This document shows positions 34,934 to 44,682 of a stretch of DNA of 64,000 nt, piece by piece; the stretch's first letter is position 1, and each line of letters opens with the position of its first letter. The DNA comes from Bradyrhizobium nivariense (GTDB lineage: Bacteria; Pseudomonadota; Alphaproteobacteria; Rhizobiales; Xanthobacteraceae), in the NCBI RefSeq assembly GCF_029846715.1, contig NZ_JARVWW010000004.1, positions 248,001-312,000 on the forward strand, given 5' to 3'. The notes under the pieces were generated by a model. It did no database searches and was not told where the DNA came from. It worked only from the letters and a program-made list of their open reading frames with translations. Position numbers and translations under genes: made by a program.

Positions 34934-35096
34934 GAGCAAGATCCTCTGTCTGAAGGAGTAATGCCCAGGCGCGCGGCAGCTATGTCCCGCGCTTCCCGAT
35001 GGTGCTCCATCCAAGGTCGCCAGTCGCGCGAGCGAGGGCTCGATAGCAGTTTTTGGCCGCTTTCACAACGACGAGATGGGGCCGAATCGCGCGCGT

Positions 35097-36854
35097 TTAC
35101 AGCGGAAGTTCCGGCTCCCGCCGCGCATTTCTGCGGGCATTGGTGACCGCCGGCGAGGCGGTGGAGCGGACAAAGCTCCAGCGGATCGAGGATGCCTGTC
35201 GCGCATCCTGCCGGATCACGATTTGCGCGGTGCGGCGCGGTCCGTCATTGCCGGCCAGGAACACGCTGTCCTCGAGGTCGACCTTGTCGTCGAGCGCCTC
35301 GAAGGTCCAGACGTCACGGTTCGGCAGCACCAGCATGACGCCGCGGGCATCGGACAGCCGGCTCGCCTTCACCGCCGGGTGCAGATGGAAGCGCACCGCG
35401 AAATCGGCATCCGTGCCCTTGAAGCGCCCGCCCTGCGGCGGCGACAGCGTGTCCTCGCCGTCGATGCGCGCGCCGTCATTGGCGATCATCAGCACGCGGC
35501 GCTGGATTGCGCCGAATTTGGCGAGATAGCCATCATGCGACGTCGTGAGCAGCGTGCCGTTCTGCACGATTTCGCGATAGCTCTCGACCTCGACCGGGCC
35601 GCTGGTGACGGGAGCGCCGTGCAAGAGCCGCTTCATCGCCGACATCTCCACGAACTGGCATGACGAGGTGTCGTGATAGGTCAGCGTCGAATGCGCCGCC
35701 GTGCCGCGTGCGAACGGCCGCCAATTGTCGCGGCCCGTGGTCGGCATGCCGCAATTGGTGACGATGCGGCTGATGCCGGAGGACAGTTCGAACGACAGGC
35801 AGCCGGCATGGGCGTCGTGGCTGACGCCGGCCGGCGGCGGCGGGCCGGTGTCGATGATCAGCGTGGTCTGGCCGGCATCGAGGCGCTGGAAGCCGGTATG
35901 CGGCATGTTCGCCATCGGCGCGCCGTGGGTGTCGTCATAGGCAAGCAGCGTCGCGAGCAGGTCCGATGGCGTTGCGCTCATGCCGTTGAACAGCGCGAAA
36001 TTGCCGTCGCCGTGGCGGAAGAAGCGCAGCATCGGCATCATGCGGTCGATCGCGTTGAGCAGCGCGGGCGGCGGCGCGATGTTGCGCGCGGCAAAGGTCT
36101 GCCGCAGTGGCAACAGGTCGATCAAGAGCTCGATCAGCGCGCCCGGGTTGCGCGAGATATGCCCGCCGTCGGGCAGGATCTGCCGCTGCAATTCATCCGA
36201 GAGCTTTTTCGAGGTGCTGCGGATGTGACTTGCCTGGTTGGCGAGGCACAGCGCCGCATAGCACAGCGCGATCAGCACCTGGAGCTTCGGCACCCCGTCG
36301 GGAATGTTGACCATGGTGTAGCGCAGGAAGCGGATCTCGCGCGCCAGCGCGCGCAGATAGCGGCGGTAGAATTTGTTGTCGGTGTCGTTGAGCACCAGCG
36401 GCGCCTGCGACAGCAGGGAGATCACGCGTCGCGCCAGCACGTCGGCGCGTCGCGCGACGGCACGGCGCTTGCTGGCAGGGTTGGCGATCCAGTCCTCGAT
36501 CAGCGCGCGCGCATTCGCGCGCGTCAGCGCGGTGTCGGCGGCGCGCAAATGGCGCAGCCAGCCGAAGCCGAGCAGCGCAACCTCCCAATCCTCCGACGGC
36601 GGCTCGAGATCGAAGATCGAGCGGCCGTGGCAATTGACGATCTTGCCGGCGAAGACGAAGCGGCCGGCATAGATCTCGGCGGCGCGGGTCGCATCCGCGG
36701 TGCGCAAGTCATGCGGCGCAATGATCAGCCGGTCGGTGCGGCCGGGCCAGACCCGCGAAAGGGCCACGGAACCGCCGCTCGCGCGCGCGAGCATGTTCCG
36801 CGCGAAGCGGTTCATCACCAGTGTCGAGATACGTCTGCGTTGAGCGACCGACAC
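35097..36854 (-). CDS. Heparinase II/III-family protein
   Basis: 585 residues from a GTG at 36854 (AAGG 4 nt upstream); ATG 36815 is an alternative. The N-terminal half is an alpha/alpha toroid (WEVALLGFGWLRHLRAADTA, LPDGGHISRNPGALIELLID). The C-terminal half is the beta-sandwich heparinase II/III lyase domain (GISRIVTNCGMPTTGRDNWR, STLTYHDTSSC, VMLVLPNRDVWTF). No signal peptide is seen. Alphaproteobacterial homologues commonly stand next to rsmB and purH, as here, and their polysaccharide substrate is not known. Confidence 0.9.
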   Translation of the reverse strand: MSVAQRRRISTLVMNRFARNMLARASGGSVALSRVWPGRTDRLIIAPHDLRTADATRAAEIYAGRFVFAGKIVNCHGRSIFDLEPPSEDWEVALLGFGWLRHLRAADTALTRANARALIEDWIANPASKRRAVARRADVLARRVISLLSQAPLVLNDTDNKFYRRYLRALAREIRFLRYTMVNIPDGVPKLQVLIALCYAALCLANQASHIRSTSKKLSDELQRQILPDGGHISRNPGALIELLIDLLPLRQTFAARNIAPPPALLNAIDRMMPMLRFFRHGDGNFALFNGMSATPSDLLATLLAYDDTHGAPMANMPHTGFQRLDAGQTTLIIDTGPPPPAGVSHDAHAGCLSFELSSGISRIVTNCGMPTTGRDNWRPFARGTAAHSTLTYHDTSSCQFVEMSAMKRLLHGAPVTSGPVEVESYREIVQNGTLLTTSHDGYLAKFGAIQRRVLMIANDGARIDGEDTLSPPQGGRFKGTDADFAVRFHLHPAVKASRLSDARGVMLVLPNRDVWTFEALDDKVDLEDSVFLAGNDGPRRTAQIVIRQDARQASSIRWSFVRSTASPAVTNARRNARREPELPL

Positions 36855-36971
36855 GCCTTGCCTTGATGGGGGAGAAGATTCCGACGAATCCTTATTAATC
36901 CCAAAATCGGACGGCCGACACCACCTTGAACGGCGCGAATCAGCGCCGTGGTTGCAAAATCCAGTGCAAAA

Positions 36972-38318
36972 TCAGGATTTAACGAGCCGGGCCGCGAAAA
37001 ATCCGTCAAGCCCGCCGAGCTTGGGATCGGCGTTCGGCAGATGGCTGGGCAGGGTGCGCAAATCGCCCTCGGCGGTGATGATCTCGCTGAGCCCCGACAC
37101 CTCGGACGCATCGATTGGGACCCGGCGAAGCGCAGGCTCTGCGGCCAGCAGCGCAGCTACCGCATGCTCGCCCTCTTCGGGTTCCAGCGAGCAGGTACAG
37201 TAGACCAGCGTCCCGCCGCGCTTGAGCAGCGAGACCGATTTTCGCAGCAGCCGCTGCTGGAGCGTGGTCATGGCGGGGATGTCGGATTCCTGCCGGAGCC
37301 AGGACACATCGGGGTGGCGTCGGATCGTGCCGGTCGAGGTGCAGGGCGCATCGATCAAGATACCGTCGAAAGCCTCGGCTGGTCCGGCCCATTCCACGGC
37401 GTCGGCGACGACGGTCTCGGCCTGGAGCGACAACCGCGTCAGATTCTCGCGCAGGCGCGCCACCCGGGCGGGCGAGCGGTCGATGGCCGTGACATGCGCG
37501 CCGGCCTGCGCCAATTGCGCGGTCTTGCCGCCGGGAGCGGCGCAGAGATCGGCGATGGATTTGCCGGCGATGTCGCCGAAAAGCCGGGCCGGCAGCGCGG
37601 CGGCGGCGTCCTGCACCCACCATTGTCCTTCGGCGAAGCCAGGAAGCATGGTCACCGCGCCGTGCAGCACGGTGCGCACCGATCCGGTCGGCAGCACCTC
37701 GCCATGTAGCCGGCTCGCCCATTGCGCGGCGTCCGACTTCACGGTCAGATCCAGCGAAGGGTCGTGGCTGAGCGCGAGCGCCATGTCCCTTGCGACTGTC
37801 TCGCCGTAATGCGCGCTCCAGCGCGCGAGCATCCAAGGCGGCAGGTCCAGCGACTGCGCGGCAACCTCTTCCACCAACGCCTTGCCCTCGCGCGCGCAGC
37901 GGCGCAGCACGGCGTTGACGAGGCCGGCATAGCGGGCGGCGCGGCGGTCGGACTGCACGAGGCGAACGGAGAGATCGACGGCGGCGTGATCGGGCACGTC
38001 CATCCAGAGGATCTGGGCGGCGCCGATCAACAGCGCGCTCTGCGCACGCGGTGCATCGGAGGGAATGCCCTTGTCGAGCAGGCGGGACAGCACATGGCCG
38101 AGCGTGCCGAGCCGGCGCAGCACGGTGGCGACCAGGCGCCGCATCAGCGCGCGGTCGCGGTCGGCGAGCGTCTTCAGTCCAGGATGGGCGCCGCTGCCGT
38201 CGAGCTGCTCGTCAAGCGTGCGATGCTTGTGCAGCACGCCGTCGACGATGTCGGCGGCAATCCGCCGTGCCGCAAGACCGGGCACTTCGGATGGAGGGGC
38301 GAAACGTTGAGATGGCAT
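36972..38318 (-). CDS. rsmB: RsmB-like rRNA cytosine-C5 methyltransferase
   Basis: 448 residues from ATG 38318 (MPSQRFAPPSEVPGLAARRI). The N-terminal NusB-like helical domain (about 10-145, LIGAAQILWMDVPDHAAVDL) precedes the SAM-methyltransferase domain: SIADLCAAPGGKTAQLAQAG, the first active-site loop DAPCTSTGTIRRHPD, and the nucleophile loop LVYCTCSLEPEEGE. These two cysteines are the catalytic pair of the NOL1/NOP2/Sun family that makes m5C in 16S rRNA. NusB-domain fusion points to RsmB; the exact target cytosine is inferred. Confidence 0.93.
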   Translation of the reverse strand: MPSQRFAPPSEVPGLAARRIAADIVDGVLHKHRTLDEQLDGSGAHPGLKTLADRDRALMRRLVATVLRRLGTLGHVLSRLLDKGIPSDAPRAQSALLIGAAQILWMDVPDHAAVDLSVRLVQSDRRAARYAGLVNAVLRRCAREGKALVEEVAAQSLDLPPWMLARWSAHYGETVARDMALALSHDPSLDLTVKSDAAQWASRLHGEVLPTGSVRTVLHGAVTMLPGFAEGQWWVQDAAAALPARLFGDIAGKSIADLCAAPGGKTAQLAQAGAHVTAIDRSPARVARLRENLTRLSLQAETVVADAVEWAGPAEAFDGILIDAPCTSTGTIRRHPDVSWLRQESDIPAMTTLQQRLLRKSVSLLKRGGTLVYCTCSLEPEEGEHAVAALLAAEPALRRVPIDASEVSGLSEIITAEGDLRTLPSHLPNADPKLGGLDGFFAARLVKS

Positions 38319-38505
38319 GCGGAAACAAGGTTCTGAGCGAGCGGCAGTCCGCCGCAATGGGCGCATGCCTTGAGAAAATGATCTCTGGCACGCGAATATG
38401 CCGAATGTAAGAATCGCTTCCGGGTTTTTCAGCCCTTTCGGAGCAATTTCAGGAATGCGTTATTGGGCGTCGCGCCGCGGGCCGTCCTGCGCTAGAAAGC
38501 CGACG

Positions 38506-38751
38506 ATGAGCGACCAGCCTCCCGTTCCCGACCGCAAGCAGCTCACGCCGGCCGCCCAGCGTGCGCTGGCCGAAGCCGAAGCGCGCCGGCAGGCTGCGGC
38601 GGTCCAGGCCAGGAACGATGCCAAGGACGACGCCAAGGACGATGCCAGCAACGGCGGCAAGGCGGCGCCAAAGGAGTTGCAGGGGCCAAAGGGACCCGAG
38701 CCGACCCGCTATGGCGATTGGGAGCGCAAGGGCATCGCTTCCGACTTCTGA
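38506..38751 (+). CDS. DUF1674 / SdhAF4-family protein
   Basis: 81 residues from ATG 38506. The first two thirds are low-complexity and charged, with a NDAKDDAKDDASN repeat. The C-terminal PTRYGDWERKGIASDF is the family signature (mitochondrial SDHAF4/Sdh8 ends similarly). Mitochondrial relatives bind flavinylated SdhA during assembly of succinate dehydrogenase; a matching role here is inferred. It is divergent from rsmB. Confidence 0.9.
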   Translation: MSDQPPVPDRKQLTPAAQRALAEAEARRQAAAVQARNDAKDDAKDDASNGGKAAPKELQGPKGPEPTRYGDWERKGIASDF

Positions 38752-38802
38752 GTTCTGTGCCGGATCGGCCGGATGATGCCGGGCAAGGCCGGTCCCGGCC
38801 CG

Positions 38803-40439
38803 CTACAGATAATCATGCTCCCGGAGATAGCGGATGATGCGCTCGCAGGCTGCGTCGGTCGACAGTTCCGACGTGTCGACGATGATCTCCGGCGCCTGCG
38901 GTGCCTCGTAGGGATCATCGATGCCGGTGAAACCCTTCAGCTCCCCTGCCCGTGCCTTGCGATAGAGGCCCTTCGGATCGCGGCGCTCGCATTCGGCGAG
39001 CGGGGTCGCGACATGGATCTCGATGAACTCGCCCGCCTCGACCCGCTGGCGCGCCAGCTCGCGCTCGCTGCGGAACGGTGAAATCAGCGCGACCAGCGCG
39101 ATGATGCCGGTATCGACGAACAGCGCCGCGATCTCCGCGACGCGCCGGACGTTCTCCGTCCTCTCCGCGTTGGAAAAGCCGAGGTCGCGGTTGATGCCGT
39201 GGCGGAGATTGTCGCCGTCGAGCAGCGCGGCATGGCGTCCGAGTTCGGCAAGCCTGCGGTCGACGAGATCGGCGATCGTCGATTTGCCGGCACCGCTGAG
39301 GCCCGTGAACCAGAGCACGCAGGGCCGCTGCTGCTTGAGTCGCGCTCGCACGGATTTGTCGACGGCAAGCCGCTGCCAATGAATGTTGGTGGCGCGACGA
39401 AGCGAGAGGTCGATCATCCCCGCGGCCGCGGTGCGGTGGCTGATCGGATCGACCAGAATGAAGCTGCCCATGTCGCGGTCGTCGCGATAGGCCTCGAACA
39501 CCAGCGGGCGGTCGAGGCTGAGCTGGACGTGGCCGATCTGGTTGGCGTCGAGCGTGGCTGCGCTTTCCCGCGCCATGGTGTCGATGGCGATGCGATGCCT
39601 GAGCGTCGTGATCACCGCGCCGGTCGAGGCGGTGCCGCATTTGAGCAAATAGCGCCGGCCCGTGACCATGGCCTCGTCATCGAACCAGACGAGATGGGCG
39701 GCCAGTTGATCCGAGACCAGAGGCGCGGGTCCCGCCGTCAGCACGTCGCCGCGGCTGACGTCGATCTCGTCCGCCAAAGTAAGCGTCACCGATTCGCCCG
39801 CCAGAGCCCGGTCGCGCTCGCCGCCGGGCGTGAGAATGCGCGCGACTTGCGTGCGACGGCCCGACGGCTGCACGGCGATGGTCTCGCCGGTCGCGATCGT
39901 ACCGCTGGCGATCCGCCCGCAGAAGCCGCGAAACTCCGCATGAGGCCGGTTGACCCATTGCACCGGCAGCCGGAACGGCCGCTGCGAGACGTCGCCGGCA
40001 ACGTCCACCGATTCCAGATAGGCCGTGACCGTCGGCCCGGTGTACCAGGGCATCCGCGCGCTCGCGGCGACGATGTTGTCGCCGTCGGGCGCAACGACCG
40101 GGATGCATTGGACCTGGGAGATCCCGAGTTGACCGGCCATGGTCAGATATTCGGCGGTGATGGCCGCGAAGCGGTCGCCGTCGAAGCCGATCAGATCCAT
40201 CTTGTTCACGGCGAGCACGACGTGGCGGATGCCGAGCAGCGACAGGATGTGGCTGTGGCGCCGCGTCTGCGTGATCACGCCTTTGCAGGCGTCGACCAGC
40301 ACCACGGCGAGATCGGCGTTGGAGGCGCCGGGATGCTTTCCGCCTCCAGGCGCCGAAGATGGCTGGCGGCGGTGCGAGGCGGCTTGTCGTCAGCCCGTTC
40401 GGAAAGAGCAGGCTCGGCGATCACGGGAATGTCCAGCAT
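38803..40439 (-). pseudogene. cysNC: cysD'-'cysNC: sulfate adenylyltransferase genes fused by internal deletion; APS kinase part intact
   Basis: From ATG 40439 a frame opens with a CysD-like N-terminus (MLDIPVIAEPALSERADDKP ... SHLRRLEAESI). At about 40340 the sequence changes to CysN coding (GASNADLAVVLVDACKGVIT) in another frame. Missing are almost all of CysD and the first ~100-130 residues of CysN, including the GTPase P-loop and switch regions. The rest continues in frame to 38803: CysN beta-barrels (GFCGRIASGTIATGE), then an APS kinase with P-loop LWFTGLSGAGKST. The cysD' frame stops at 40275-40277, overlapping a GTG (40276-40278) of the cysN frame, so reinitiation could yield a CysC-bearing product. 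ATP sulfurylase activity cannot come from this locus. Confidence 0.85.
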
Positions 40440-40444
40440 GGTGA

Positions 40445-41464
40445 TCACGCCGCCGCCGCGAACCAATCACCAAACATTTGCGCCGACGCCGACGCACTCA
40501 GGTCGAGATCGCCAACGCAGGCCGCGACCGAGGCACGATAGGCGGCGTTGACGCCGCAGCGCTCCAGGACGTCCAGTTGGAATTCGCTGATCGAGGCCGT
40601 CGCGCGGTGCTGGTAGCGATAGGCGCTGTCGGAGGTGTGCAGGTTGGGCACCTTGTAAATCGTCGCTTCGCTCGGGAAGATGACACGCGAATTGTTCACC
40701 TGCGTTTGTCCGGGCTTTCGCCAGCACGTTACGGCGTTCTCGGTAAAGCTGCCCGAAAGGCCCAGGCGCTCGAACAGGACGCGAACCGACGATGTGGCTT
40801 CCTTGCTGACCTCATAGACATAGTGAGTGACGGGAACGCCCTGTCGGCCCGCGTAGTCCGCCACCCGGGCCGCGCTCAACGCTGCAATGACGTAATGCTG
40901 GAGCAATGTCGCTTCCGGCGCGCGAGAGATCAGCTTCTCGAGCCATGAGGCCAGCGCACTCGCCGGCTCGCGGTCGAGCATGATGAGATGCAGCCGGTGC
41001 GGAGGATAGCCCGCCTCGATCAAGAGCTGCAGCGGATTGAACAGGCTCTCGGCGAGGACGTAGGGCCCGATCGTTTCCTTGCTGAAGATGCGCGGCTCAT
41101 AGGTCGCTGATGGCAAGATCCAGGGCGTCGGCGCCCGGCTGACGAGCGCGTCGCGCAGCATGGCCTTCAGCGGCTGATAGTACGAGGGCATCCCCGCCAT
41201 GCCGAACAGGTTGCTCAGCGCCGTCGATCCCACCCGGGCCTTGCCGCATGCGAAATAGAGCATCGGAAAGTCTTGCGCTGGGCGATGCCGAAAAGTCTCG
41301 GCAAGGCAGTCCGTCACCTCGCGCATCAGGACTTCGAGGGCGACGGTTCTGGTTTGGAATTCGCCAACTGGCGAAAGCTGCATGGTGTCGAGAGACTCGT
41401 GCTGTTGTCGAACCAGGTCGGCGATGCGTTCGAACGAGTCGGTGGCAGTCGCGTCGATGTTCAT
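40445..41464 (-). CDS. [20 protein letters not shown] protein
   Basis: 339 residues from ATG 41464. The motif YFACGKARVGSTALSNLFG (about residue 70) resembles the 5'-phosphosulfate loop of PAPS sulfotransferases (RxGST). LHLIMLDREPASALASWLEK resembles the second, 3'-phosphate region with an Arg followed by small residues. The acceptor is unknown. Its stop lies 5 nt before the cysD' start codon, so the genes were one operon in which CysD/CysNC supplied PAPS. With cysD and the CysN GTPase lost here, PAPS would have to come from elsewhere. Confidence 0.8.
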   Translation of the reverse strand: MNIDATATDSFERIADLVRQQHESLDTMQLSPVGEFQTRTVALEVLMREVTDCLAETFRHRPAQDFPMLYFACGKARVGSTALSNLFGMAGMPSYYQPLKAMLRDALVSRAPTPWILPSATYEPRIFSKETIGPYVLAESLFNPLQLLIEAGYPPHRLHLIMLDREPASALASWLEKLISRAPEATLLQHYVIAALSAARVADYAGRQGVPVTHYVYEVSKEATSSVRVLFERLGLSGSFTENAVTCWRKPGQTQVNNSRVIFPSEATIYKVPNLHTSDSAYRYQHRATASISEFQLDVLERCGVNAAYRASVAACVGDLDLSASASAQMFGDWFAAAA

Positions 41465-41615
41465 GTCGAAAGCTCCGCTGCAGCAGGCCCCGCAAGTCAG
41501 GTTGCTTGTGGAATTATTACAGCTTAAGGTTGCTTTCTGCCTCGGTCAAACCCGGGCAATCCCGGATGTTCCGCACCCGAGCGGGCACACGAGGGAGCGC
41601 GCTGCAGGGTTGCCG

Positions 41616-43334
41616 TCATGCGGCGCGCACAGTGCTGAGGAACTTCTCGACTTCCTCCTTCAGCAGACCGCTTTCGCGGGACAGCGAGCGTGCCGATGAC
41701 AGCACCTGTCCGGACGCTGTGCCGGTCGCGCTTGCGCCATGACTGACCTGAGCAATCTTGTCCGCCACCTCGACCGTTCCTTTCGCGGCCTCGCTGACGT
41801 TGCGTGCAATTTCGGCGGTCGCAGCCCCCTGCTCCTCCACGGTGGCTGCGATGGTCGTCGAAATGTCGGAAATCCTGGCAATGGTCGCGCCAATCTCCTT
41901 GATCGCGCCGACCGAATCTTCGGTCGCCTTTTGCATGCCGGCGATCTGCGCGCTGATTTCCTCGGTGGCTCGCGCGGTCTGCGCCGCGAGTGCCTTGACC
42001 TCACTCGCCACCACGGCGAAGCCGCGGCCCGATTCGCCCGCGCGCGCCGCCTCGATCGTGGCGTTCAGGGCCAGAAGATTGGTCTGCTCCGCGATTGCCG
42101 TGATCAGCTTGACGACATCGCCAATCCGGCCCGCGGCCTTGAGCAATTCGTTGATCCGTACGTCAGTGCGTTCTGCCTGCTGCACGGCCTCGCCGGCGAT
42201 TCGGCTGGAGTCATGCACCTGCCGGCCGATCTCGACCACCGACGTGCTCATCTCCTCGGCGGCGGACGCGACGGCTCCGACGTTGGTGGATGCCTCTTCT
42301 GATGCCGCTGCGACCATGCCGGAAAGCTGCTGGGTCTCTTCGGCGGTCCCCGACAGGGTGCCGGCGGCGGCTTCGAGCTGCTGAGACGCCGACGATACGG
42401 AGTTGATGATCCCGCCGACCGCAGCTTCGAACGCGCCAGCGAGCTTGGTCATCTCTTCCTTCCGCCGTACGGCGGCAGCTGCTTCTTGAACTTTCTGCTC
42501 CGCTTCCATCTGCTCGATACGGATCAGATTTTCCTTGAAGGTCTTCGCGGCGCGCGCGTTGTCACCGACTTCATCGCCGCGGTCGACGTAGGGAATCTCG
42601 ATTGTCTTGTTGCCGCTCGCCAGTTGCAAGAGCACCTCGCCGATGCGCCGGATCGGCCGGGCGATGTTCAACACCGAGAAGACCGCCGAACCGATCAGCA
42701 TCACCATGACGAAGACGCCGACGACCAATGCGAAGCTGGCAACGCGGTCGAGCTCGATCAGCAGCTCCCCTTTGCGCCGCGCCGCGAATTCGTTGGCGAC
42801 ACCTACCAGATCGTCGATACGCTTGCCGACTTCCCGGGCCGCGGGGCGCATATGCTCTTCGAGAATGCTCGCCCGCGTGGCTTCGGCCGCGGCTTTCGCG
42901 GTGCCCGCGGGAGTGCCAATCACGGCCTTCTGCACCGCCGCCAGTTCGACGGCGCTGGTCAGATAAGCATCGACGAATTTTCTGGTTTCACGGTAGGCGT
43001 CCTGCGTGACCTTCCGCGTCGCCCGTTCCCTTGCGGTGTCTATTTCAGCACCGGCTTCAGTTGCGTGGGTGCGAAGAGTCTCGAGAAACTTGTCGACCTC
43101 GCCGGCTGACGGCGCAACACCGATCTCAAAAGCGGCAAGCTGTGCGCGCGCCATCGCCGTCTGCGCCGTCTGTGCATTGCCTTTGTTGAGATAGTTGATG
43201 ATGACCAGGCGATTGGATTCTGCAATCGATCGGTTGCCGAGCATCTGGTTGGTAAGGATGCCGCCGACCAGCAGGACGCTGATGCCTGCGATGATGCCGA
43301 GCTTCGTTCCAATGCGAAAACCAAACAAATCCAC
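41616..43334 (-). CDS. Methyl-accepting chemotaxis protein
   Basis: 572 residues from a GTG at 43334 preceded by GGGGGGACGGC; the longer frame to 43451 lacks a start signal. Helix 1 ([20 protein letters not shown]), a periplasmic four-helix-like sensor (about 35-190), helix 2 ([20 protein letters not shown]), then a HAMP domain ([20 protein letters not shown]). The signalling hairpin tip contains the conserved [20 protein letters not shown] and [17 protein letters not shown]. It feeds CheA/CheW. No other che genes are nearby, so it is an orphan receptor with unknown ligand. Confidence 0.94.
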   Translation of the reverse strand: MDLFGFRIGTKLGIIAGISVLLVGGILTNQMLGNRSIAESNRLVIINYLNKGNAQTAQTAMARAQLAAFEIGVAPSAGEVDKFLETLRTHATEAGAEIDTARERATRKVTQDAYRETRKFVDAYLTSAVELAAVQKAVIGTPAGTAKAAAEATRASILEEHMRPAAREVGKRIDDLVGVANEFAARRKGELLIELDRVASFALVVGVFVMVMLIGSAVFSVLNIARPIRRIGEVLLQLASGNKTIEIPYVDRGDEVGDNARAAKTFKENLIRIEQMEAEQKVQEAAAAVRRKEEMTKLAGAFEAAVGGIINSVSSASQQLEAAAGTLSGTAEETQQLSGMVAAASEEASTNVGAVASAAEEMSTSVVEIGRQVHDSSRIAGEAVQQAERTDVRINELLKAAGRIGDVVKLITAIAEQTNLLALNATIEAARAGESGRGFAVVASEVKALAAQTARATEEISAQIAGMQKATEDSVGAIKEIGATIARISDISTTIAATVEEQGAATAEIARNVSEAAKGTVEVADKIAQVSHGASATGTASGQVLSSARSLSRESGLLKEEVEKFLSTVRAA

Positions 43335-43519
43335 CGCCGTCCCCCCGCGTTGTCGTATAGCAGGTATACGCAACCAATGATTGAGAATTATGTAAGATTC
43401 GCGGGTCGTAAAACTACGGCTGCGGCCTTGGGAGAGCGACGTTGGTTCCATGCGTTGGCACGTCGGTCGGGGGAACCGCGCGCTTGCCGGTTCCCCCGAC
43501 TCAGCCTTAGCGTGACCTG

Positions 43520-44110
43520 ATGCCTTTCGATGATCGCCCCAATTCTTATCGGCCGCGGTTCGGCGGCTCGCCGTTCGGCCGTCGCCTCTCCGGATTATTG
43601 CCGTGGATGTTTGTGGTCGGCGTCGCGGTGGCGGCGGTGCTCATCTTCCGGCACGGCATGAACTGGACGGTTCCGCACGCGGATGGCGGCGGCACGCGGG
43701 ACGCCGAGATCGTGCTCCAGCAAGGCGGCCATCCCGATCGTCGCGAGCCGGTCGACGTCGTTCGCACCATTGACGGCGACACCTTTCTCGCGCGCGTTCG
43801 CCAGCGCGACGGCCGCGACCTCGTCGTGCGCGTTCGCCTGCGCGGCATCGACGCACCCGAGATGAAAGCATCCTGCCAGGAGGAGCTGGACAAGGCCGAA
43901 GCCGCGGCCCGCGCGCTGCGCGATCTGCTCGGCCAGGGCGGCGTGACGATCACCAATCTTGGCCCCGACAAATATGGTCGCGTTCTCGCCGACGTCGCGA
44001 CCAGGCGAACCGCCAACGTTTCGGCGGCATTGCTCGCCGGCGGTTACGCGCGGAGCTACAATGGTGGCCATCGCGACGGCTGGTGTGCGCGAAGTTGGCG
44101 CCTCTGGTAA
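43520..44110 (+). CDS. Membrane-anchored thermonuclease-family (SNase) protein
   Basis: 196 residues. A short polar N-terminus is followed by one membrane segment ([18 protein letters not shown], about 27-44), so the nuclease domain is probably periplasmic. The SNase fold shows [40 protein letters not shown] and [20 protein letters not shown]; the Asp and Arg-Gly-Ile-Asp-Ala-Pro-Glu motifs hold the metal and catalytic residues. It would cleave DNA or RNA using Ca2+. The C-terminus (WCARSWRLW) is short, so the last strand or helix may be abbreviated. Confidence 0.88.
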   Translation: MPFDDRPNSYRPRFGGSPFGRRLSGLLPWMFVVGVAVAAVLIFRHGMNWTVPHADGGGTRDAEIVLQQGGHPDRREPVDVVRTIDGDTFLARVRQRDGRDLVVRVRLRGIDAPEMKASCQEELDKAEAAARALRDLLGQGGVTITNLGPDKYGRVLADVATRRTANVSAALLAGGYARSYNGGHRDGWCARSWRLW

Positions 44111-44111
44111 C

Positions 44112-44139
44112 AAAAAAAGCCGCGTCGATGGACGCGGCT
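44112..44139 (-). terminator. Intrinsic terminator after the L,D-transpeptidase gene
   Basis: 9-bp stem AGCCGCGTC/GACGCGGCT with a 4-nt loop, followed on the minus strand by seven T residues. It also lies just after the convergent nuclease gene. Confidence 0.88.
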
Positions 44140-44166
44140 CCGTTTGTCCGGCCCTGATCCCGGCGA

Positions 44167-44682
44167 TCAGCGCGTCACGACCACCGTCGTGCCGACCGAG
44201 ACGCGGCTGTAGAGATCGGTGATGTCGTCGTTGAGCATGCGGATGCAGCCATAGGAGACGAAGCCGCCGACCGAGCCCGGCACGTTGGTGCCGTGGATGG
44301 CATATTCGCCGCCGGCCAGCGTCATCGCCGCAACGCCCATCGGGTTGCGCGGCGAGCCGCCCGGAATGACGTCCGGGATGCTCGGCTTGTCGCGCTTTAC
44401 CTCGGCAGGCGGCGACCAGGCCGGATTGCGGTACTTGCCGTCGATGCGGGTTGTGCCGGCCCATTGCTTGCCGGACTTGCCGACGCCGACCGGGTAGCGC
44501 ACGGCGTGGCCGTTATCGAGGACGAGATAGAGCCGACGCTCGTTGGTTTTGACCACGATGGTGCCCGGCGAATAGTCGGCCAGGTGCGTCCCCACCATTT
44601 CCGGCCGCGCTTGCGCCGCCGTCGACATCATCACCCCTGCCCCGACGGTGGCGGCCAGCGCCACTGCAATCCTCATCGACAT
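44167..44682 (-). CDS. L,D-transpeptidase (YkuD family)
   Basis: 171 residues from ATG 44682 (GGGA upstream; ATG 44676 also possible). Signal peptide MSMRIAVALAATVGAGVMMS with cleavage near AQARPE. The YkuD domain covers about residues 41-170, with His130 in YAIHGTNVPG and the catalytic Cys146 in SYGCIRML. It forms 3-3 peptidoglycan cross-links or attaches proteins to the wall in the periplasm. IVVKTNERRLYLVLDNGHAV is the usual start of the domain. Confidence 0.95.
   Translation of the reverse strand: MSMRIAVALAATVGAGVMMSTAAQARPEMVGTHLADYSPGTIVVKTNERRLYLVLDNGHAVRYPVGVGKSGKQWAGTTRIDGKYRNPAWSPPAEVKRDKPSIPDVIPGGSPRNPMGVAAMTLAGGEYAIHGTNVPGSVGGFVSYGCIRMLNDDITDLYSRVSVGTTVVVTR

Noticed and set aside
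38387..38404. TGGCACGCGAATATGC resembling a sigma-54 promoter near rsmB and the SdhAF4 gene
   Set aside because: The GG-to-GC distance is 11 nt and the TTGC element is degraded.
40303..40305. GTG as a natural start of a complete cysN gene
   Set aside because: It falls within the conserved GTPase core (VVLVDACKG); the codons before it are also CysN-like, so it cannot be a true gene start.
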